Source: Opitutaceae bacterium (GTDB lineage Bacteria; Verrucomicrobiota; Verrucomicrobiia; Opitutales; Opitutaceae). Taken from it: a DNA stretch of 64,000 nucleotides. Positions 1-8,533 of the stretch are shown one piece after another. Each line of letters opens with the position of its first letter. Position 1 is the first letter of the stretch. The notes below the pieces were generated by a model. That model saw only the letters and a list, made by a program, of their open reading frames with translations, made no database searches and had not been told where the DNA came from. The stretch lies in the NCBI GenBank assembly GCA_041395105.1, contig JAWLBB010000002.1, forward strand, positions 248,001 to 312,000. The letters run 5' to 3'. The position numbers were made by a program, and so were the translations under genes.

Positions 1-2
1 GG

Positions 3-869
3 CTCGGCGACAATGTCTATCTCCGCGAGGTCGACTTGAGTTCGGAAAGCGGCATCTGGTACCGCTACCAGCATGACCGCCGGATCGATGACCTCCAGCC
101 TCTCCTCCGTGCCATGAGCCACCGGGCCATCTGGGACGATCACGATTACGGCCCGGACAACTCCAACCGCAGCTATCAGCACAAGGCGACATCCCGGGCG
201 GTCTTCGACGCCTACTGGGGCAACCCCACCGCCGGCCAACCGGGGGATCCCGGCATTTATCACAAGTTCGACTACGGCGACGTGGGCTTCATCCTGCTCG
301 ACAACCGGACCCACCGTGACGACAGCCGTCTCGAACAGGATCTGAATCCGCAGAAGACCCAGTACGGAGCACAACAACTCGACTGGCTCAAGCAAAGCCT
401 CCTGCAGTTTCAGCAATCGCCCCAGATCACCTTCAAGATTGTCGCGACCGGCAATCAATTCCTTGAAACCAACTCGAGCGGCGGGGAATCGGCCAATGAA
501 TTCCGCCGGGAACGCCGGGAGATTCTTGATTTCATCCGAGACGAAAAAATCACCGGAGTCCTCTTCCTGACCGGGGACATCCACACCACCATTCTGCAGA
601 AACATCTCCTGCCCGGTCTTTACCCCCTCTACGATCTGACCACCTCGCCGCTGACCTCCGGGATCAGCCAGACCCACCTCGCGCATACCGTGAATGATCC
701 CAATCGGGTTGAAGGAACCGTCGTTCCCGATCAGAACTTTTGCCGCCTTGACGTGAGCGGCCCGCGCGATCAACGCCGTCTCACCATTCGTTGTTTCGAC
801 AAGACCAACCTGCTTCGATGGACCCACACCCTGACCGCAACGGACCTGACGTTTTCGGCGAATCCGTAA
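3..869 (+). CDS. PhoD-like phosphodiesterase/alkaline phosphatase, 5'-truncated
   Basis: This is the C-terminal part of a PhoD-like metallophosphatase, a family of metal-dependent phosphodiesterases or alkaline phosphatases usually found in the envelope. The frame is open to the window edge, so the true start lies upstream; a TTG at 36 is internal. The visible part begins with the family block GDNVYLRE. It also contains AIWDDHDYGPDNSNRS, the metal- and phosphate-binding aspartate/histidine block, and a late LTGDIHTT motif that supplies further metal ligands. It runs to a TAA stop. The next gene starts inside its last 52 bases. A phosphatase beside a nucleotide-salvage gene could fit phosphate scavenging, but that is inference. 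Family assignment is firm; the substrate is not known. Confidence 0.85.
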   Translation, partial: LGDNVYLREVDLSSESGIWYRYQHDRRIDDLQPLLRAMSHRAIWDDHDYGPDNSNRSYQHKATSRAVFDAYWGNPTAGQPGDPGIYHKFDYGDVGFILLDNRTHRDDSRLEQDLNPQKTQYGAQQLDWLKQSLLQFQQSPQITFKIVATGNQFLETNSSGGESANEFRRERREILDFIRDEKITGVLFLTGDIHTTILQKHLLPGLYPLYDLTTSPLTSGISQTHLAHTVNDPNRVEGTVVPDQNFCRLDVSGPRDQRRLTIRCFDKTNLLRWTHTLTATDLTFSANP

Positions 870-1633
870 CCAAGGACGCCATCGTCCAGAATTGGCTTCC
901 CCGCTACACCGGAGTTCCGGCCGAACGGATGGGGCGCTATATCCTCCTCACGAATTTCCACCAGTATGTGAAGCTCTTTTCCAACTGGCACCGGGTGCCG
1001 GTCGAGGGTTCTGACAGCCCCATGCCCAACGCCACTGCCGATGGCATCTCCATCATCAATTTCAGCATGGGCAGCGCCAATGCCGCGACCATCATGGACC
1101 TGCTGTCGGCCATCAGGCCGGCCGCCTGCCTCTTCCTCGGCAAATGCGGCTCGACCAAGGACGAGATCGGTCTGGGCGAACTCATCCTGCCCATCGCCGC
1201 GATCCGGGGCGAGGGCACCTCCAACGACTACTTTCCCCCGGAGGTGCCCGCCTTGCCCGCATTTGCCCTCCAGAAGGCCATCTCCACCACCATTCGCGAA
1301 CACCAGAGGGATTACTGGACCGGCACCGTCTACTCGACCAACCGCCGGGTCTGGGAACACGACTCCGAATTCAAGAACTACCTGCACCGGATCCGTCCGA
1401 TGTGCATCGACATGGAAACCGCCACCATCTTCACCGTAGGGTTCTTCAACCATATCCCGACCGGCGCCCTCCTCCTTGTTTCCGATCAGCCGATGGTCCC
1501 TGAAGGCATCAAGACGGCGGCCAGCGACCGGAAGGTCAACGAAACCTACGTTTCCGAACACCTCCGAATCGGGATAGAAGCCCTCCGCCAGCTGATCGAA
1601 AAGCGACAGACCGTGCGCCATCTCCATTTCTGA
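818..1633 (+). CDS. amn: AMP nucleosidase, short form
   Basis: AMP nucleosidase splits AMP into adenine and ribose 5-phosphate in the cytoplasm. The 271-residue product is the short form, essentially only the nucleoside-phosphorylase-like catalytic domain, without the extra N-terminal domain of the E. coli enzyme. Supporting blocks are FLGKCGSTKD followed by IGLGELILPIAAIRGEGTS, and late DMETATIF, which contains the acidic pair expected to contact ribose and base. I chose the ATG at 818; an in-frame TTG at 791 is possible but lengthens an already unusual overlap with the upstream phosphatase (52 bases from 818). No clear ribosome binding site precedes it. A related purine phosphorylase activity cannot be excluded from sequence alone. 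Confidence 0.85.
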   Translation: MDPHPDRNGPDVFGESVTKDAIVQNWLPRYTGVPAERMGRYILLTNFHQYVKLFSNWHRVPVEGSDSPMPNATADGISIINFSMGSANAATIMDLLSAIRPAACLFLGKCGSTKDEIGLGELILPIAAIRGEGTSNDYFPPEVPALPAFALQKAISTTIREHQRDYWTGTVYSTNRRVWEHDSEFKNYLHRIRPMCIDMETATIFTVGFFNHIPTGALLLVSDQPMVPEGIKTAASDRKVNETYVSEHLRIGIEALRQLIEKRQTVRHLHF

Positions 1634-1681
1634 CTTCGCTCTCTCCCGCTCCGCCTCGCGTTTTCCGTTGCAGGCCTGACC

Positions 1682-1686
1682 GGAGG
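1682..1686 (+). promoter_or_regulatory. Ribosome binding site of the RidA-family gene
   Basis: GGAGG lies 7 bases before the ATG at 1694. It is one of the few strong Shine-Dalgarno matches in this window and it fixes the start at 1694 rather than at the in-frame ATG at 1703. Confidence 0.7.
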
Positions 1687-1693
1687 TTCGAGA

Positions 1694-2164
1694 ATGCACC
1701 CCATGAACGCAGAAGAAAATCTTGGAAAACTGGGTTTGAGCCTTCCCCAAGTCCCGGCTGCGGCCGGCAACTACCTGCCTGCCGTCCGGGTGGGCAACCT
1801 TCTCCACCTTTCAGGCGTACTCTGCGCCTCCGGGGGAGGACTCTCCCATACCGGCCAGGTTGGGGACACCCAGACGGTCGATTCCGGTTACGCAGCCGCC
1901 CGGGTCTGTGCCCTGAATGCGCTGGCCAATATCAAGGCCGCCGTCGGCAGCCTCGACCAGGTGGTGCGCCTCGTCTATGTGACCGGATTCGTCAACGCCG
2001 TCAGCGGTTTCGCGGACAGCCCGGCGGTCATCAATGGGGCATCCGATCTTTTTGTCGCGGTATTCGGTGAGAACGGCAGACATGCCCGGGCCGCTGTCGC
2101 CGTGGCCGGCCTTCCGAAGGACTCAACGGTCGAGATCCAGGTCGTGGTCGAGGTCCGGACCTGA
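1694..2164 (+). CDS. RidA/YjgF/YER057c/UK114 family protein
   Basis: This 156-residue protein belongs to the RidA family. Characterised members are small cytoplasmic trimers that hydrolyse reactive enamine/imine intermediates released by PLP enzymes. The sequence shows the family pattern: an early GNLLHLSGVLC strand, a helix with ALNALANIKAAVGSLDQVVRLVYVTGFVNA, and a C-terminal strand VEIQVVVEVRT. It is longer than canonical RidA (about 130 residues) and resembles the subgroup often annotated as RidA-like. The canonical arginine near the end of the family (before the last strand) is not obvious, so imine deaminase activity is uncertain. The last 42 bases overlap the convergent gene on the opposite strand. 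Confidence 0.85.
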   Translation: MHPMNAEENLGKLGLSLPQVPAAAGNYLPAVRVGNLLHLSGVLCASGGGLSHTGQVGDTQTVDSGYAAARVCALNALANIKAAVGSLDQVVRLVYVTGFVNAVSGFADSPAVINGASDLFVAVFGENGRHARAAVAVAGLPKDSTVEIQVVVEVRT

Positions 2165-3211
2165 CCCCGTCAGACCGGCCGGGTCCGTCGTCAGCATCAC
2201 GGAATCGATGCGCAGTCCCTCGCCCACCATGCCCAGTTCCCGAAGCTGATCGATCTCCCGTTGAATCCGTGCGGGGTCCAGCCGACCGATTCCGTCTTCA
2301 CCGGAGGAATCTCCCGTGACGAGGTGGCGGGCAATCAGGGTATGGCGTGAGAAACTGAGGAAATCCGACGTCATCCGCGGATTGAGTGCCGTGATCATGG
2401 CAAAGGCCTCGGTCGGATCACCCTCAAGATAATCCCTCCAGCCCCGGATGGAGGCGCGGGCAAAGGCCGCGACGGTGTCCGGATGCTCGGAGGCGAAGAC
2501 ACGATTGGTGAAAATCACATGGTAGGGCTCAAACCCGGAATCCGCAAGCATCAGGATCTCCGGGTCAAGTCCATGCTGCCGTAGATAGTAGGGCTCATTG
2601 GTGACAAAGCCCTGCTGGATCAGGGTCGGATCATTGAGAAAATGGGTCAGTCCGTAGGTATGCGGCTGCACATTGAGGCGGATCTGGAAACGTCGTTCCA
2701 GAAAGGCGATCCAATTCAACCCCGGCGATGCAACCAGGGTCCGCCCGTCAAGGTCTCGGAAATCCTCAGCCGCGTGCCCGGGGTGCATCATGAGAATCTG
2801 CGGATCCCGCTGCATCACCGCAAACGCCATGACCAGGGGAAGGCCCCGGTCGACCGCCACGATGATGTCGTCACTGCGGTTCATGCCGAATTGAGCCATT
2901 CCCTGCGAAACCTTGTGCTTGATCATGGCCCCGGGCCCGCCCGGAAGGATTTCAACTGCCAGCCCCTCCTCTATATAATACCCGCGCACAAGGGCCTGGT
3001 AGAACCCACCGTGCTCGGCCTGGGGAAACCAGTCGGTCTGCAGAACAACCGGTATCAGACCGTCCGTCTTGATCCCGTCCAGTCCGGCCCGGTCCGGTCG
3101 ACATCCCGAGAGGATCAGGATCAAGCCGAGGAGCAGGGAGATCGCGGGGCGGTCAATCCGGATTGCCGACGCGCCAGCCGTTCTAGAGAAGGTGCGCTCA
3201 GCGGTCCGCAT
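2123..3211 (-). CDS. NMT1/THI5-like ABC transporter substrate-binding lipoprotein
   Basis: This is the periplasmic binding component of an importer of the NMT1/THI5 (SsuA/ThiY/TauA) superfamily. It has an N-terminal hydrophobic segment ending in a lipobox (LILILSGC), so it is predicted to be a lipoprotein. The mature part starts with TDWFPQAEHGGFYQA, which resembles the DWxPxxxHxGxY signature of binding proteins for thiamine-pyrimidine or riboflavin precursors. GPGAMIKHKVSQGMAQFG follows. I chose the ATG at 3211; an ATG at 3226 is also open. It is the last gene of an ATPase-permease-binding protein operon and overlaps the permease by 14 bases. The C-terminus is a biased Asp/Leu/His tail that lies antisense to the RidA gene. 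The substrate is not determined. Confidence 0.85.
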   Translation of the reverse strand: MRTAERTFSRTAGASAIRIDRPAISLLLGLILILSGCRPDRAGLDGIKTDGLIPVVLQTDWFPQAEHGGFYQALVRGYYIEEGLAVEILPGGPGAMIKHKVSQGMAQFGMNRSDDIIVAVDRGLPLVMAFAVMQRDPQILMMHPGHAAEDFRDLDGRTLVASPGLNWIAFLERRFQIRLNVQPHTYGLTHFLNDPTLIQQGFVTNEPYYLRQHGLDPEILMLADSGFEPYHVIFTNRVFASEHPDTVAAFARASIRGWRDYLEGDPTEAFAMITALNPRMTSDFLSFSRHTLIARHLVTGDSSGEDGIGRLDPARIQREIDQLRELGMVGEGLRIDSVMLTTDPAGLTGSGPDLDHDLDLDR

Positions 3212-3998
3212 GATCAAAGGAATCATGCCACTTCCTCAGGAGCAGCCAGTTGAGTCCGACCACCGCCGAGACAAAAACAAACCCGCAGAGACAGGCCATG
3301 AAACCCGTGGCAAAGAGAGCCGCCGTCTTCAATTGAGCGAAATAGATGATGACCATGAAACCCAGTCCGCCGGTCCCGCCTGCCGAATTGCCGGCGAAAA
3401 ACTCTCCCGCAATCGCACCGATCATGGCAAGGCTGGCCGCGATCCGCAGACCGGTCAGATAGTGCGGCAACGCGTAGGGGACTCGCAGAAGAAACATTTC
3501 CTGCAATCGACCCGCATTGGCCATTCGGAAGAGATCGACCAAATTGGCATCTGTCGAAATCAACCCCTGGGTCGCATTCGCCACCACCGGAAAGAATCCG
3601 ATGAGAAAGGCAATCCGCGCCACACTGGGCAGTCCGGGACCGACCCAGAGGACGAAAATCGGCGCCAGCACGATGACCGGAAACATCTGGACCACGAGGA
3701 CATGCGGATAGAGCGCGAATCGGACAGACTTGGAAGACGCGAGGATGAGCGCCACTCCGAACCCGATGATCGCAGCTCCGAGAAAGCCGAGCAAGGCGCC
3801 CTGCATGGTGGTGCCCGCCGCCCCGAGCAGACGCACCCGCTCAGCCCAGGCAGCCTGCAGGATCTCCCCCGGTGTCGGGAGGACATAGGGCTCGATATTC
3901 CCGAGAATCCGGACGGCATACCAGACAACCAGGATGAGCAGACCGGAGACAACCGGCAGGAGCGTCCGCAGGACAGTGGATGGGTCGGTTCGATTCAT
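3198..3998 (-). CDS. ABC transporter permease, SsuC/TauC/ThiX type
   Basis: The 266-residue inner-membrane permease belongs to the binding-protein-dependent transport family of nitrate/sulfonate/taurine/thiamine-precursor importers. It has about six hydrophobic segments. The cytoplasmic coupling loop, around residues 160-180, reads LFRMANAGRLQEMFLLRVPYALP and fits the EAA-loop position that docks with the ATPase. The first segment (LLPVVSGLLILVVWYAVRI) and the following YVLPTPGEI block are typical of the family. The start overlaps the stop of the ATPase gene by 4 bases, indicating translational coupling. It forms one transporter with its two neighbours. Confidence 0.9.
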   Translation of the reverse strand: MNRTDPSTVLRTLLPVVSGLLILVVWYAVRILGNIEPYVLPTPGEILQAAWAERVRLLGAAGTTMQGALLGFLGAAIIGFGVALILASSKSVRFALYPHVLVVQMFPVIVLAPIFVLWVGPGLPSVARIAFLIGFFPVVANATQGLISTDANLVDLFRMANAGRLQEMFLLRVPYALPHYLTGLRIAASLAMIGAIAGEFFAGNSAGGTGGLGFMVIIYFAQLKTAALFATGFMACLCGFVFVSAVVGLNWLLLRKWHDSFDHADR

Positions 3999-4756
3999 CG
4001 GGATTCAACGGAACGCAGTACATGGGTCACCTCGGTGACGAGCGTCTGGTATTCGGCGGAGTCGCGGGTCTCTCCGGTTCGCGGATAGGCCAGGGGCACA
4101 TCGATCACCCGGTGGACACGCCCGGGATTGGCGGAAAGGACCACGATCCGGCTTGAGAGGAAAACAGCCTCCCTGACCGAGTGGGTGACGAAGAGGGCGG
4201 TCCAGTTGTGTTCGCTGCGCAGATCGAGCAATTCTTCGTTCAGGTGATCCCGCGTCATCTCGTCGAGCGCCCCGAACGGTTCATCCAGGAGAAGCAGCTC
4301 CGGATTGACCGAGAGCGCACGGGCAATCGACACCCGCATCTTCATGCCGCCCGAGAGCTGGCGGGGGTGGTGATCACGGACATGACCCAATCTCACCCGT
4401 TCCATCATTTCCTCCGCGATCCGCCGCGCCTCCTTCCGCCCGACTTTCTTGATGCGCAGCAGAGTCTCAATGTTGCGGATAACCGTCAGCCACGGCAGCA
4501 GGGTCGACTCCTGAAAGATGAATGCAGTCTTCTCCCGCGCCCGAGCCGGCGCCTTTCCCTTTACCAGGAGACGGCCTTCAGTCACCGGACTGAGTCCGGC
4601 GATCAGTTTCAGAAGGGTCGATTTGCCGCAGCCACTTGGCCCGATCAGGGATACGAACTCGCCGGAGGCCACCGATAGACTGATTCCATCGAGAATGGCC
4701 GGGCCACTTCCGTAGCGCTTGCCAAGATCGAAAAACTGAACGTGGGACTCAGACAT
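3995..4756 (-). CDS. ABC transporter ATP-binding protein, SsuB/TauB/ThiZ type
   Basis: This 253-residue ATPase powers the adjacent NMT1-type importer at the cytoplasmic face of the inner membrane. All nucleotide-binding motifs are intact: Walker A GPSGCGKST, Q-loop FIFQESTLLPW, signature LSGGMKMR, Walker B LLLLDEPFGALDE and the switch histidine in FVTHSVREAVFLSSR. It is the first gene of the three-gene minus-strand operon. The upstream 554 bases contain no gene and presumably hold its promoter. I looked there for a TPP-type riboswitch and found none, so the thiamine-precursor assignment is not supported by regulation. Confidence 0.92.
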   Translation of the reverse strand: MSESHVQFFDLGKRYGSGPAILDGISLSVASGEFVSLIGPSGCGKSTLLKLIAGLSPVTEGRLLVKGKAPARAREKTAFIFQESTLLPWLTVIRNIETLLRIKKVGRKEARRIAEEMMERVRLGHVRDHHPRQLSGGMKMRVSIARALSVNPELLLLDEPFGALDEMTRDHLNEELLDLRSEHNWTALFVTHSVREAVFLSSRIVVLSANPGRVHRVIDVPLAYPRTGETRDSAEYQTLVTEVTHVLRSVESR

Positions 4757-5310
4757 CGGCGGAAAAACCCAAGAATCCCCGGTTCTACCCGCAAATCGAG
4801 AGAAAACAGGAAAAGCTTCACCGGAAACGGATTTTATGGCTCACCGCCCAGCCTGATTTGCGGTCTCGCACGACCCCTTAAAACCCGTCGAAGGGAGCCT
4901 TCACTTGGTCCGCTAAATGTTCTTGCAGTGTGCCAGGATTCCCGCCCTCCTCTTTTGCTCTGAATCCAAGCAACCGTCAGTCTCACGCCTTCGGCCAGTC
5001 ATTCAGTTCGGGTTTCTCAAACGAATCCGCGAGCATGACCGCCCCCGATACGCCGGATGATATCGGTTTCGTCCCATCGCTTCGGAAATCCGATTCGAAT
5101 CCGGTGAATTCAGGCTTGTCCCACGGCCATCCACCCCCGAGAATCCAACCTTTCCCCTAGGTCAACAACTGCTTTCAGTTCAGTCACACCAATTGAGCCC
5201 ATTCCAACCGACCGATACTTTTCCCGCCTCCGCACTCCAACCCCATTCCCGACCCCTACTTTCTCCAACCGAATTCCGGAATCCCTCCACTTGAAGAAAA
5301 TAACCGACCG
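4757..5310. other. Gene-free divergent intergenic region
   Basis: These 554 bases separate the divergent ABC importer and proton-channel operons and must contain both promoters. The stretch is rich in pyrimidines on the plus strand near the right end. I see no convincing -35/-10 pair, no TPP, cobalamin or FMN riboswitch core, and no long inverted repeat. Short open frames inside it have no recognisable protein features. Confidence 0.6.
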
Positions 5311-6084
5311 ATGACAAAACATACCTTAATCAAGTTGGCAGTCCTCCCACTGCTCCTCGCCTCGCCGTTTTCACGTGCAGAGGGTCCCAATCTCAGCGAG
5401 ACGCGGAGCGCCCTTTCCCAGTGGGTTGAACTGCGCAAGCTGATCTCCGAGGAATCGACCAATTGGCGCGTCGACAAAGAACTGATGGCCGATACGCTCG
5501 AGGTCCTCTCCAAGGAGATGGAACTTCTTGACGCGCGGATCGTCGCCGCTGAGGAGAATACCACGGTCGCTGACCAGAAGCGCGAGGATCTCTCCGCTGA
5601 AAACGAGAAGCTGAAGGAAGCTTCGCGGGCGGTCGAAGGCGCCATGCCTGATATGGAAGCCCAGATCCGCGAGCTGGTAAAGTGGTTCCCGGAAGCGCTC
5701 AACATGCGTATCGAACAGCTGCTCAAGCGCATGCCTTCCGCCGAGAGAGCCCGCTCCACCCGCGCAGCGCTCGGCGAGCGTGTCCAGAACATCGTCGGCA
5801 TCCTCCAGGAAGTCGAAAAGTTCGACCGGCAGATTACGATTGTCACCGAGCTCAAGGCCCTCGAAAGCGGCGAAATGGCCCAGGTCAAGACGATGTATAT
5901 CGGCCTCGGCCAAGGTTTCTTCGTCGATGAGAACGCCAGGTATGCCGGAATCGTCAGGCCGTCCGCTGAAGGATGGGTCGAGGAGATCCGCAACGACCTC
6001 GCCCCGAAGATTCGGGATGCCGTGAAGATCTATGAGGGTGAAAAGCTGGCCGAGTTCGTGCCGCTGCCCGTGGAAATCAACTGA
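5311..6084 (+). CDS. DUF3450-like exported coiled-coil protein
   Basis: The 257-residue product has a cleavable signal peptide (LIKLAVLPLLLASPFSRAEG). A long Glu/Lys/Ala-rich coiled coil (roughly residues 45-110) follows, then a compact domain with MYIGLGQGFFVDENARYAGI and VEEIRNDLAPKIRDAVKIYEG. This matches the general form of DUF3450 proteins, which in other bacteria sit directly before MotA/TolQ/ExbB and ExbD genes. It is therefore probably a periplasmic partner of the proton channel encoded next. It starts the operon: the ExbB-like gene follows after 26 bases. No precise biochemical role is known for the family; assignment rests on architecture and context. Confidence 0.75.
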   Translation: MTKHTLIKLAVLPLLLASPFSRAEGPNLSETRSALSQWVELRKLISEESTNWRVDKELMADTLEVLSKEMELLDARIVAAEENTTVADQKREDLSAENEKLKEASRAVEGAMPDMEAQIRELVKWFPEALNMRIEQLLKRMPSAERARSTRAALGERVQNIVGILQEVEKFDRQITIVTELKALESGEMAQVKTMYIGLGQGFFVDENARYAGIVRPSAEGWVEEIRNDLAPKIRDAVKIYEGEKLAEFVPLPVEIN

Positions 6085-6110
6085 AGCCGGCCTACTTGAG
6101 ACCCAAAGTC

Positions 6111-7505
6111 ATGAAGATTCGCAACTTACTCACCATCACCGCCGCCCTCATCGCCGGCACCATCGCCTCGGCCCAGACCTACAGCGCCGCAGCCAGCTCC
6201 GCAGTCGGAGATCTCCAGAAGGTCGAAGCGGAACTCGCCGCACTGCGGACGAGGATCGCGGACGAAAAGATCCCGATCTCCAAGGACCTCAATCGTCTTG
6301 AAAACGAAGTGTTAGCCAAACGGCGGGAAGTCAACCGCGTCGAGAACGTCCGGGACAATCGCAAGGTCGACCTCAATGCCCTTGAAAACGAGGTCCAAGC
6401 CCGCGGCGAGCAGAACGACTATGTCCGCAGTCTGCTGACAGAATACATCCGTGCCTTCCGGACCCGCATCCATGTTTCGGAAATCCAGAAGTATGACGAG
6501 ATCGCCCACGAGGCCCAGACCGCGGTCGACGACGCCAACCTCACTGAAGCGGAGAAGTTCAATGCTCAAATCGCCCTGGTCCAATCCTCGCTCAATCGGG
6601 TTCAGGACATCATCGGCGGCAATACCTTCACCGGCAACGGCATCGTTGAGGGAGGGCTCCTCGCCGAAGGCACCTACGCTCTCGTCGGCCCGATCGGCGT
6701 CTTTTCCAGCAAAGACGGAGCCAGCACCGGCCTCGCCGAACTGCAGGCCAACAGCGAAAGCGATCTGCCCGTCATCTTCAATATCGGTGCGCAATACGCC
6801 GGCGGCATCACCGCTCTCGCCACGACGAAAGCCGGTGCCCTGCCGGTCGATCCGTCCCTTGGCAATGCCATCAAGATTGAGCTGACCTCCGAAACCCTCT
6901 GGGAACACACCAGGAAGGGTGGCATGGTCATCTGGTTCATTCTTGGCCTGGCCTTCCTCGCCATTCTCGTGGCCATCTTCAAATGGTTCGAGATCAATTC
7001 CGTCAAACGGCCGAAATCCGGCGATCTCCAGACCATCCTCAACCACCTCAATCGAGGCGAAAAGGACCAAGCCCTGGCCAAGGCTTCCAGCGTCTCGGGT
7101 CCCTTCGGCGAACTTCTCGTCGCCGGCGTCAACCACGCCGACGAGGAGAAGGAATTGCTCGAGGAGATTCTCTACGAGCGCCTGCTGGCGACCCAGCCGA
7201 AGCTGGAACGCCTCCTCGCCTTCATCGCCCTGACAGCAGGTGCCGCCCCCCTCCTTGGTCTTCTCGGAACGGTCACGGGTATGATCCAGACCTTCAAACT
7301 GATCACCGTCTTCGGAACCGGCGATGCCAAGTCGCTCTCTTCGGGTATTTCCGAGGCGCTCATCACCACCGAATACGGCCTCTACGTTGCCATTCCGGCC
7401 CTGCTCGCCCAGGCTCTCCTTTCCCGCAAGGCAAAGGGAACCCTGAGCGAAATGGAGCAGACTTCAGTCGCATTCGTCAACGGACTCGCCAACCGGCGCT
7501 CCTGA
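6111..7505 (+). CDS. MotA/TolQ/ExbB proton-channel protein with large periplasmic N-terminus
   Basis: This 464-residue protein is the channel subunit of an ExbB/ExbD-type proton motor. It has a signal peptide (NLLTITAALIAGTIASAQT), then a periplasmic coiled-coil half (residues about 25-130). Residues about 130-260 form a globular segment. The C-terminal half is a canonical MotA_ExbB domain. Channel motifs are MVIWFILGLAFLAILVAIFKWFE (first channel helix), LTAGAAPLLGLLGTVTGMI, and ALITTEYGLYVAIPALLAQALLS. Classical ExbB is about 240 residues, so the N-terminal half is an extension that may contact the DUF3450-like partner. The ATG at 6111 is preferred over a TTG at 6096 because it places the signal peptide at the very start. 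Two ExbD genes follow. Confidence 0.85.
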   Translation: MKIRNLLTITAALIAGTIASAQTYSAAASSAVGDLQKVEAELAALRTRIADEKIPISKDLNRLENEVLAKRREVNRVENVRDNRKVDLNALENEVQARGEQNDYVRSLLTEYIRAFRTRIHVSEIQKYDEIAHEAQTAVDDANLTEAEKFNAQIALVQSSLNRVQDIIGGNTFTGNGIVEGGLLAEGTYALVGPIGVFSSKDGASTGLAELQANSESDLPVIFNIGAQYAGGITALATTKAGALPVDPSLGNAIKIELTSETLWEHTRKGGMVIWFILGLAFLAILVAIFKWFEINSVKRPKSGDLQTILNHLNRGEKDQALAKASSVSGPFGELLVAGVNHADEEKELLEEILYERLLATQPKLERLLAFIALTAGAAPLLGLLGTVTGMIQTFKLITVFGTGDAKSLSSGISEALITTEYGLYVAIPALLAQALLSRKAKGTLSEMEQTSVAFVNGLANRRS

Positions 7506-7567
7506 TCCGAACGAACCGCTCAAACAACCAGGAATCTCCGGTGCACTCTTCAACACGGCTCCACCGT

Positions 7568-7592
7568 CCGGAAAGGGACATCCCCTTTCCGG
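7568..7592 (+). other. Perfect 10-bp hairpin between exbB-like and first exbD-like gene
   Basis: CCGGAAAGGG at 7568-7577 pairs perfectly with CCCTTTCCGG at 7583-7592, leaving a 5-base loop. No T-run follows, so it is not a standard intrinsic terminator. It sits in the 191-base gap between the channel gene and the ExbD genes and could be an mRNA stability or processing element that sets subunit ratios. Confidence 0.4.
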
Positions 7593-7696
7593 GCTGCGCC
7601 CAGGAGTGTTCCGGTTCTTTCCCCGCTTTTCCAGGTAGCGCCTGCCCGATCGTCGCGGCCTGACTGCTGCGCGGGTGATCCATTCGAGACCAGAAC

Positions 7697-8095
7697 ATGA
7701 GAACGCGTCGTAATTTTTCAGAGGAAGGCGAGGTCACGGACATCAACATTTCCCCGTTGATCGACATGGTCTTCATTCTCCTCATTTTCTTCATCGTCAC
7801 GACTGTCTTTGTCGAGGAACGAGGGATGGCGGTCAACAAGCCCTCTCCCGTGACTCCCAATCAGCTCGATAAAGATACGATCACCTTCAAATTGACCGCC
7901 TCCGGCCAGGTTCTCTTCAAAGACAACGATATCGGGATCGGCGGCGTTCGCGGCATCGTCCGGCAGGGCATCTCCCGCGAGCAATTGCCCGTCATCATCA
8001 ACGTCGCCGAAGGCGCTGTGGCCGGTCTCATCGTCCGCGTGATTGATGAGTCCAAGGTGGCCGGAGCCCAAAACATCAGCCTCTCCAGCGAATAG
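7697..8095 (+). CDS. ExbD/TolR-family protein, first paralogue
   Basis: ExbD proteins pair with ExbB to form the proton path across the inner membrane and pass energy to periplasmic or outer-membrane partners. This 132-residue product has a short cytoplasmic N-terminus, one transmembrane helix and a periplasmic C-terminal domain. The helix carries the ion-binding aspartate (Asp23) in TDINISPLIDMVFILLIFFI. The periplasmic part includes the conserved pattern LPVIINVAEGAVAGLIVRVID. It is followed 33 bases later by a second ExbD gene whose first 40 residues are nearly the same, so the two arose by tandem duplication. Confidence 0.92.
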   Translation: MRTRRNFSEEGEVTDINISPLIDMVFILLIFFIVTTVFVEERGMAVNKPSPVTPNQLDKDTITFKLTASGQVLFKDNDIGIGGVRGIVRQGISREQLPVIINVAEGAVAGLIVRVIDESKVAGAQNISLSSE

Positions 8096-8128
8096 CCTTT
8101 CTTCCTCAGAACGACAGGCGTCCCGCCC

Positions 8129-8533
8129 ATGAATAAACGAGCATCACTGACCGCGACCGAAGAGCAGACAGATATCAATATCTCTCCGCTCATCGACATG
8201 GTTTTCATTCTTCTCATCTTCTTCATCGTCACGACGGTCTTCGTCGAGGAACCCGGTGTGGAGGTGACCAAGCCTCGCGCGGCTTCGATCCAGAATCTAG
8301 AGAAGAACAGCATCCTGATCGCGATCACCTCCAACGGACGCATTGTCTACGGCGGCAAGGATATCGGCATCGGCGGGGTTCGCCCGATCGTCAAGCGATT
8401 GACTCAGAAGGAGGCCATGCCCGTCATTCTTCAAGTCGATGAGGGCGCCCCCGGTCAACTGGTGGTCCGCACCATTGACGAGGCCAAACTCGCCAACGCG
8501 TCCAAGGTAAGCCTCTCCGCTGATCGCCTCTAG
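8129..8533 (+). CDS. ExbD/TolR-family protein, second paralogue
   Basis: This 134-residue protein is the second ExbD-type subunit of the operon. The aspartate at residue 23 of the membrane helix is conserved. The run from TDINISPLIDMVF through the helix is identical to the upstream paralogue, and the periplasmic domains diverge (QNLEKNSILIAITSNGRIVYGGKDIGIGGVR against the other copy). Two ExbD chains fit the dimeric ExbD in known ExbB5-ExbD2 complexes, so a heterodimer is plausible, though that is inference. A 193-base gap separates it from the TPR gene. Confidence 0.92.
   Translation: MNKRASLTATEEQTDINISPLIDMVFILLIFFIVTTVFVEEPGVEVTKPRAASIQNLEKNSILIAITSNGRIVYGGKDIGIGGVRPIVKRLTQKEAMPVILQVDEGAPGQLVVRTIDEAKLANASKVSLSADRL

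Noticed and set aside
770..1807. 345-residue open frame on the minus strand
   Set aside because: It is antisense to the phosphatase, AMP nucleosidase and RidA genes and has no recognisable motif.
4757..5310. Possible TPP riboswitch before the NMT1-type importer
   Set aside because: The conserved CUGAGA and ACCUGAUCUGG-type cores are absent on the minus strand.
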